Source of the DNA: Arthrobacter burdickii
GTDB taxonomy: Bacteria; Actinomycetota; Actinomycetes; Actinomycetales; Micrococcaceae
Assembly (NCBI RefSeq): GCF_030433645.1
Contig: NZ_JAROCG010000001.1
Coordinates: forward strand, 2,728,001-2,792,000
Length of the DNA: 64,000 bases
Direction of reading: 5' to 3'
Of the stretch, positions 58,933-64,000 are shown piece by piece. Position numbers and translations under genes: made by a program. Every line of letters begins with the position of its first letter. Within the stretch, counting starts at the first letter, position 1. Under the pieces are notes generated by a model. It was not told where the DNA came from. It saw only the letters and a list, made by a program, of their open reading frames with translations, and ran no database searches.

Positions 58933-59289
58933 GGAGATAATCCTGAGAACGAAGCAATGTGGACGGCAAGGAATCGCCCGACAAGAACCCTGTCCTGCTT
59001 CATCCCCCAAGTGGACACTACCGACAATTGGGCCCGCCGGATATAGCGTGGAGGCGCCGCGTGCAAACCGTGATCCGCGGTGCCTCCATGCCAATCACCA
59101 CGCCGCATCGTGACCGAACCCGTACGTGTCGACCCGGGGTTCTCCGACCGCTGGTCTGAGACTTGAAGCATGGTGCCCTTGGGGATCAACTTACGGGCAG
59201 GACGCCGGGTGCTAGGGCGATCGAATCGGACCGCGATAGTAGGGTGCCGATCGAGTCGAGTTGGAAGGATGGCTGGTGAAGGGAGAGCC
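58933..59289. other. Divergent intergenic region
   Basis: About 360 bases separate the lipoprotein gene from the AraC gene. They should hold both promoters. I see no clear -35/-10 pair, repeat or coding frame of good composition, although two in-frame starts for the AraC gene (59170, 59269) fall inside it. Confidence 0.4.
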
Positions 59290-60159
59290 GTGATCGCTGC
59301 ACTAAACAGGCTCGTCGAGTTGGTCGAGGACCATATGACTGGCGATCTGAACATCAATGCTCTGGCAACGGGACTCGGCACGACGGAATACCACCTCCGA
59401 CGGATGTTCTCGTCGCTGGCTGGCATGCCGCTATCTGAGTACATCCGGCGCCGCAGAATGACACTCGCCGCGGCAGAGGTACTTGGCGGCGAAGATCTGC
59501 TGAGCATCGCGGTGCGCCATGGCTACGGGTCTGCTGAAGCCTTCGGTCGAGCGTTCCGATCCGTGCACGGCGTCGGGCCCGGCGTCGTCCGCCGAGACGG
59601 CGGCCCCCTTCGCACACAATCACAGCTCAGGTTCCGACTGACCGTAGAAGGGAACGTCACCATGGACACCCGCATCGCAGATCGATCAGCGTTCAATCTT
59701 GTTGGCCACGCCACGCGCGTGCCTCTCATCCATAAGGGCGCCAACCCCCACATTCAAGCGCACATCGCGTCCTTGCCCGCCGCAGAGCATGCCCGGCTTA
59801 AGGAGCTAAGCAACACTGAGCCGGCCGGGCTGCTCCAAGTGAGCCTCGACGTCGACCCTGACTACGTCGAGGGCAGCGAGCTCACATACGTGCACGGTGT
59901 CGCGGTCACCGACACAACCAAGACCCCCGAAGATCTTTGGACGACCGATGTTCCTGCCGGCACATGGGCCGTATTCCGCACCGAGGGCGAATACCCGGCT
60001 ACATTGCAGGCAGCCTGGGCGGCCACAGCCACTGACTGGTTTCCCTCCAACCCATGGCGCCTTCGCCCCGGGCCATCAATCGTCGCGGTCCTCGATCGCG
60101 CCGACGATTTCAGCACAGCTACCTGCGAACTATGGCTCCCTGTAGAACACGCCTGGTAG
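59290..60159 (+). CDS. AraC-type regulator with GyrI-like effector domain
   Basis: The 289-residue protein has an N-terminal AraC DNA-binding domain (about residues 1-105, TGDLNINALATGLGTTEYHL and LSIAVRHGYGSAEAFGRAF) followed by a GyrI-like effector domain beginning FNLVGHATRVPLIHKG. SoxS-Rob-like regulators with this C-terminal part sense drugs or signals. The GTG at 59290 has GGGAGA upstream; the ATG at 59269 is also possible. No target gene is evident nearby. Confidence 0.85.
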   Translation: MIAALNRLVELVEDHMTGDLNINALATGLGTTEYHLRRMFSSLAGMPLSEYIRRRRMTLAAAEVLGGEDLLSIAVRHGYGSAEAFGRAFRSVHGVGPGVVRRDGGPLRTQSQLRFRLTVEGNVTMDTRIADRSAFNLVGHATRVPLIHKGANPHIQAHIASLPAAEHARLKELSNTEPAGLLQVSLDVDPDYVEGSELTYVHGVAVTDTTKTPEDLWTTDVPAGTWAVFRTEGEYPATLQAAWAATATDWFPSNPWRLRPGPSIVAVLDRADDFSTATCELWLPVEHAW

Positions 60160-60360
60160 AGCGACCACCCGCCTTAACGCGCCGGCGGCGGCGTGTTCGC
60201 AAAGGCGATCCGCTTACGAGCGATCGTGAGTTCAGGCAGGGTGCGGCTTCTTGTTCGGGAGTAGTAAGGAATGAGGGTCAAGAGTATGGGCGAAAACGAT
60301 AGATGGTTACGGATCGCGCCAGTCAGCCGACCGACTATCGGTAGATCGAGTGCAGCCTCG

Positions 60361-61302
60361 TCAGTCGAGGACTGCCGATCCGCTAGCTACGAGTTCCTCG
60401 AGGAGGCGAAAGCCCGGCCGATCCACCGCTCCGTGCCGCGCGGAAAGTACGGCCACACCGATGCGGGCTTCCCGGTCGATACCGATCCAGCTGCTGAATC
60501 CCCCAGTCGCGCCGTTGTGCCACGTGATTGTGCGGCGGCGGTACGGCAGAGTGATCCAAGCGGCGCCGATCCGGACCGCCGGGGAAAAATCTGCAACGGG
60601 TTCGAGCGCGGTGACACCCGGAGCAGTTTGATCCAGGATCGACCGCAGGAGACCACCCAGGGTGCTGATGCTCGCCCGGATGCCGCCTGCGGGAGCCAGG
60701 GCCTCGCCGACCCACGGCTGGACCGGGCGGCCGAGCCGGGAGGCCCCCCGGAGGTCGACGTCTTGAAGGTCGTCTTGACGCGACGGCGCCGAATACCCAG
60801 GGCCAAAGACCTCCCGGAGGAGTCGGCCGTACCCGCGCCCGTCAGCACTCGCGGTCGCGTGCCCGAGAAGTTGAAACCCGAGATTCGAGTACCGCGGTCG
60901 CGGCGACCCTACGCGCACGTCCCGCGTCTACTCAAGGAGCTCAGCGAGGGTCTCGCCGTACGGATTTTCCCCGCGGATCGAGAAGGCCAGACTGCGACGC
61001 AGAACGGACATCCCGGGGGCCAGGCGTGGGAGACCAGATCGGTGGACGGCCAGCGACCCGAGAGGCACCGCGGCGACGGGCCCGAAACCGTCAAGAGGAA
61101 GCAAATCCCCCAGCGTCGTCATCGGTGAAACTACGCCGCGCTGCAGCGCATCGGAATACAGCATGCTGGTGAGCGCCTTCGAGACCGAGCCGATCTCGAA
61201 GGTGCACTCCGCCTCGGTCCCCGCAGTTGCAACGAAGACCCGCCGCGATCCGCCCGGGCGCAATACTGAGAAAAGGGGTACCCCGAACGAGCCTGACGTC
61301 AC
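60361..61302 (-). pseudogene. Serine hydrolase (beta-lactamase/DD-peptidase fold), one in-frame amber stop
   Basis: One reading frame covers 60361-61302 (314 codons) but has TAG at 60928-60930. The N-terminal part has the SxxK motif in EIGSVSKALTSML. The C-terminal part has the YxN motif in PRYSNLGFQLLGH, GRPVQPWVGEALAPAGGI and TWHNGATGGFSSWIG. The TAG stands where a Gln or Arg would fit (LAELLE before it, TRDVRV after). Starts at GTG 61302 and lacks a clear signal peptide. Otherwise it matches the serine hydrolases of Micrococcaceae closely. Confidence 0.7.
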
Positions 61303-61359
61303 CGATACCGAGGCTCACTTGACTATCCGCTCCGCGCGCCCCTGTACTGGGAATGGATC

Positions 61360-61836
61360 TCATCCCGCCAGCGCCTTCTCGAAAAGGTCGTCTGTCTCGG
61401 TGGCCCACTGCTTCTGCCCGTCGTCGTCGACGTACTGATAGGTCGTCGTCGTTGTCTTCCCGAATGACGTGAAACCCAAGCGTTCGTAGAGCCGGCTAGC
61501 AGCTTGGTTCTCGACGCCCACGCTGAGGTAGAGCTTGTCGAATCCTGCCTGGACTGCGCGCTTTTCGGTCCAGGCACAGAGGGCGGTACCTACGCCGGCA
61601 CCTCGAGCGGATTCCTGCACGAACAGATGCTTGAGCTCTGGGGTGTGGTTTGAGACCAGGTCCAGGACCACCGTCCCGACCAGCTGCTGGGTCTGCCAAG
61701 CTGCTGCGTAAACGATGGCGCCGGAGGCCTGGTGCTGAAGGAGATTGCGTGCGATGCCCGATCTTGGTGGTTCAGTCGCTTCCAGCGCGGCAAGATCGCC
61801 GTTGACGCACTGCCGGACCTCAATCTCATCAGTCAC
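61360..61836 (-). CDS. GNAT-family acetyltransferase
   Basis: The 158-residue protein has the GNAT core: LKHLFVQESARGAGVGTALC (acetyl-CoA loop RGAGVGTA), then FDKLYLSVGVENQAASRLYERLGF. GAGGGGACAAT precedes the GTG at 61836; the longer frame to 61935 is rejected. It is upstream of the interrupted serine hydrolase with 57 bases between, same direction. Confidence 0.85.
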   Translation of the reverse strand: MTDEIEVRQCVNGDLAALEATEPPRSGIARNLLQHQASGAIVYAAAWQTQQLVGTVVLDLVSNHTPELKHLFVQESARGAGVGTALCAWTEKRAVQAGFDKLYLSVGVENQAASRLYERLGFTSFGKTTTTTYQYVDDDGQKQWATETDDLFEKALAG

Positions 61837-62003
61837 ATTGTCCCCTCGCTCATGTCCTTCATCCTCGTCGTCCTTTGAGTGCTGCCCGGCCGTTATCCGG
61901 TTGAGCCGTGAATACGCCGATCTACTGGGAACCAACGCAGATACTTGGTGCTAGGAACCATAAGCACCAACATGCCGGCTTCAAGAGCGTAGAAGGAGCA
62001 ATT

Positions 62004-62648
62004 ATGTGGGGATCTGCTGCTTGGATGCATTTCGGGGCGGGGGAATCCACAGCCCGGCGAACTCGTATGGAGAGTACTTCCGAGGAGGTCGTAAGTGGAG
62101 GTGACCGACCTGACGATTGGAAGGCTGTCGATGGGCCATTACCGTCGCGATTGGACCCGCCCGAGTTGAGCGAACAACAAAGCACTCCCTTGGGAACCAG
62201 AAAGGTGCCCCGCCTACGAAAGGTCAGTGTTATGGACTCTGTCTCTCGAAGGAGCACTCCAATCGTTGAGGTAACTGAGCACTGGGTTTCCGCCCTGCCT
62301 GCCTCAGTCGCCCTCGAAGCGGTAGCGCGCGCCTTCTCCGACCTTGGGGCGAGGGTGCATCGAAGTGGTGACCGAGTAGAAGTCCGGGCCGGCTCAAACT
62401 GGCGATACCACGTGCTGGGCAACCTCCTCGCAAAGGGCAAGATCTTGCCGGTTGCGCTGGATGTGACGACAACATCCTCACCCGAAGGATCCTCTATCCA
62501 CGCTTACGCTTTCGACACTTTCGGGTTCCGAGTACCGGAACAGAGCTTCTTCGGCTCAAAGGAATCGTTTGAAGACCGCCTCGAGGAACTACTTGTAACC
62601 GCAGCAGCCGCAGCCCAAGTTACTGATCGCACTAGGGGCACAACCTAG
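62004..62648 (+). CDS. Hypothetical protein
   Basis: The protein has 214 residues if the ATG at 62004, with GAAGGAGC seven bases ahead, is used. The first 75 or so residues are charged and probably disordered. The rest has a defined domain (IVEVTEHWVSALPASVALEA, then SNWRYHVLGNLLAKGKILP and AYAFDTFGFRVPEQSFFGSK), which is amphipathic and beta-rich and could be a small binding domain. I do not recognise a family. Confidence 0.6.
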   Translation: MWGSAAWMHFGAGESTARRTRMESTSEEVVSGGDRPDDWKAVDGPLPSRLDPPELSEQQSTPLGTRKVPRLRKVSVMDSVSRRSTPIVEVTEHWVSALPASVALEAVARAFSDLGARVHRSGDRVEVRAGSNWRYHVLGNLLAKGKILPVALDVTTTSSPEGSSIHAYAFDTFGFRVPEQSFFGSKESFEDRLEELLVTAAAAAQVTDRTRGTT

Positions 62649-62773
62649 TTCTGTTCCCGTTGCGCGGTCCTCCGCGGACCCTGTGCTGTCGAGGTGCAGT
62701 GGAGGATCCCGGAGCGGGACACCTTGTTCCAAGTGGCGCGATTGCGTATGGACCCCGCCCGTAGGCTCAAGCC

Positions 62774-62995
62774 ATGAGGTCCAAAGCTAGAAAGTGGCCG
62801 ACGAAAGGCCAAGCGGTGGCAATGGGAGTTCTTGCGTTGCTGTGGATGGCTAGCAATTGGGTGTCCGTGTTGTACGAAGGTCGCTCTGCGACTGGCTTCT
62901 ACTGGGCGGTACAGGGTTTGAATCTCGTTCTCTTGGCAGTGTGCGTGTGGTTGTACCGCACAGCTGCAAAGAAGCCATTGAAGCCGACGCAATGA
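62774..62995 (+). CDS. Small membrane protein
   Basis: The 73-residue protein has a basic N-terminus and two hydrophobic helices (about residues 15-34 and 41-61). Its stop overlaps the start of the next gene (ATGA), so the two are co-translated. Unknown function. Confidence 0.65.
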   Translation: MRSKARKWPTKGQAVAMGVLALLWMASNWVSVLYEGRSATGFYWAVQGLNLVLLAVCVWLYRTAAKKPLKPTQ

Positions 62996-63441
62996 CCGAG
63001 TCACCCAGAACCGAACCACTCCACCCTGCACGTCGGCGCTTGATTATCGCGGTAGTGATTTGGGCACTGGTGATTCGGACGCTCATCCTCATCGTCACGG
63101 ACATCCTCGGAGTTCCAGTCGTTTGGAGCACGGTGGTCAGCATCGCGCTCTTCCTTGCGATCTTCATCCCTCTCAGCCTCGCTGCGGTGAAAGAACTCAA
63201 CGACTTTCGGAAGCGAGGACTGGAACCCCTTCCTCAGATCCCTACCTGTCGTTCACTGATCGCCCTCGGCGTCTTCACGGTCCTGTTCTGGGGTTTCTTC
63301 ATCTGGTTCATCCAATGGCGCGGCGACTTCCTGTTCCCCCTCCTGCCGATCCTGTGCACCATCGCGCTGGGCGTGAACATCCGCAGGTACTACCTAGCAG
63401 GACAACCACTCGACGATGACGCCCCCACACAATCTGATTGA
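62992..63441 (+). CDS. Orphan membrane protein
   Basis: The 149-residue protein has four hydrophobic segments (about residues 17-38, 42-63, 84-105, 110-128). A basic stretch KELNDFRKRGLEPLPQIP lies between the second and third. ATG at 62992 overlaps the preceding stop. It may form a membrane complex with its small neighbours. No family recognised. Confidence 0.7.
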   Translation: MTESPRTEPLHPARRRLIIAVVIWALVIRTLILIVTDILGVPVVWSTVVSIALFLAIFIPLSLAAVKELNDFRKRGLEPLPQIPTCRSLIALGVFTVLFWGFFIWFIQWRGDFLFPLLPILCTIALGVNIRRYYLAGQPLDDDAPTQSD

Positions 63442-63510
63442 TGCTGTCGACCACAACCTGAGGTTCACCAGACATCGGCCCAAGAAGGTCGGAGGAGAAG
63501 GGAGACTGGC

Positions 63511-63747
63511 ATCCGAATCATCCTGTACGTCGTCGGAGGCCTGCTCGCGGCCGCCGCAATCCTCAGTCTCGTCCTCGATCGATGGGACATACTGATCGGT
63601 GTCGCACTCGGATTGGTTGCAGTCATCACCGCGGACCCTTTCGCTTGGCGCAATAGTCAATCGGACGAGCCGAGCATGTGGCCGGACCTGTCCAAAATTG
63701 ATGACACCGGTCGAACAACGTACTACTACGACGATGACGACACTTGA
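63511..63747 (+). CDS. Small membrane protein ORF without canonical start codon
   Basis: From 63511 the frame reads IRIILYVVGGLLAAAAILSL, then two hydrophobic helices, and ends in a tyrosine and aspartate tail (TTYYYDDDDT) with TGA at 63745-63747. It is in the same frame as the gene before, after its TGA. No ATG, GTG or TTG exists between that TGA and 63511, but GGAGGAGAAGGGAG lies just ahead of an ATC at 63511. It could start at ATC, or the start codon was lost by mutation. Confidence 0.5.
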   Translation: MRIILYVVGGLLAAAAILSLVLDRWDILIGVALGLVAVITADPFAWRNSQSDEPSMWPDLSKIDDTGRTTYYYDDDDT

Positions 63748-63883
63748 CCGGCATCAGGTACCGCGGACGATCAGTGCCTGCGACCTGACCGCACTGAGAA
63801 CGAGGGCAAGAGTGGGCCCCCGACATAGAAGCAGCACCTCTACTTGGTGACACCGCCCGCTGAGGGATCCCGCTGCGGGACTA

Positions 63884-63917
63884 TTAGCTGGTGGACAGAA
63901 TTAGCTGGTGGACAGAG
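63884..63917. repeat. 17-bp tandem duplication at a gene end
   Basis: TTAGCTGGTGGACAGAA is followed directly by TTAGCTGGTGGACAGAG, matching at 16 of 17 bases. On the minus strand each copy is the last codons and stop of the gene that runs off the window. Confidence 0.85.
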
Positions 63918-64000
63918 CGAAGGCATTCTCGTTGCGGAACCATTCTCTGACCCAGCGTTTCAGGACGAAGGCAAGGGGGACCAGGGCGAGGGATACAAGG
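63901..64000 (-). CDS. C-terminal end of a protein running off the right edge
   Basis: On the minus strand the frame from the window edge reads a hydrophobic LVSLALVPLAFVLK, then RWVREWFRNENAFAL and STS, with TAA at 63901-63903. This is a membrane segment with a basic cytoplasmic tail, so it is probably a membrane protein. The rest is outside the window. The last codons and stop are part of a tandem duplication. Confidence 0.5.
   Translation of the reverse strand, partial: LVSLALVPLAFVLKRWVREWFRNENAFALSTS

Noticed and set aside
59170..59289. Long N-terminal form of the AraC-type regulator
   Set aside because: The extra 40 residues are basic and unstructured, and there is a better ribosome site ahead of GTG 59290.
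60174..60200. Hairpin AACGCGCC/GGCGTGTT after the AraC gene as a terminator
   Set aside because: It has a short stem with a wobble pair and no T tract, so it is too weak to list as a feature.

Overview
The window looks like chromosome of a high-GC Gram-positive actinobacterium, most like Arthrobacter and related Micrococcaceae. I base this on coding GC that I judge to be around 70 percent for most of the window, a bifunctional Rel of actinobacterial type, a PdtaR-type ANTAR regulator, the Trp-operon membrane protein and HGxxPAAW protein between trpE and trpC, a MurT/GatD pair, and ribosomal frame overlaps of the GTGA/ATGA kind. No insertion sequence, prophage, CRISPR array or biosynthetic gene cluster was seen. 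The genus is inference, because no 16S rRNA or other marker was searched.

Layout. 1-5 kb holds an edge-truncated membrane esterase, a small acidic lipoprotein, a membrane protein, a receiver-only regulator, a second lipoprotein, an orphan LigD-type polymerase, ArfB and tRNA-Leu(CAA). 5-13.5 kb holds pdtaR, a strong bidirectional terminator, pyk and gltBD. 13.8-21.6 kb is one leftward operon, hisI-trpE-membrane protein-HGxxPAAW-trpC-trpB-trpA-lgt. 22.3-28.6 kb is a leftward FMN-riboswitch operon, ribM-ribD-ribE-ribB-ribH, running on into hisE-hisG-hisF. 28.8-40 kb holds aspS, an amino-acid permease, hisS, a DUF349 protein and rel. 39.7-47.2 kb is a leftward block pdxT-yebC-ruvC-ruvA-ruvB-yajC-secD-secF (pdxT upstream). 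47.3-54.9 kb holds murT-gatD, a M3 peptidase, an acetyltransferase, a MerR/GyrI-like regulator and pdxS.

From about 54.9 kb to the right edge the character changes. Codon use is looser, GC looks lower, and there are several broken genes: a short-chain dehydrogenase remnant and a WYL-regulator remnant abutting at one point, and a serine hydrolase interrupted by one in-frame amber codon. Two groups of small orphan membrane proteins also lie here, one containing an ORF with no ordinary start codon. This is an accessory or decaying region.

The most unusual items are: (1) an 18-bp tandem array of ten units at the ribE/ribB junction that multiplies a Shine-Dalgarno plus GTG start module and gives RibB a hexapeptide-repeat N-terminus; (2) a RibB without the usual fused GTP cyclohydrolase II and no ribA in the rib operon; (3) the SDR/WYL deletion scar; (4) near-identical 30-bp direct repeats flanking a lone secreted-protein gene; (5) the amber-interrupted serine hydrolase. 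I did not find a convincing new multi-gene system. Functions are assigned by reading motifs and family recall, with no database search.
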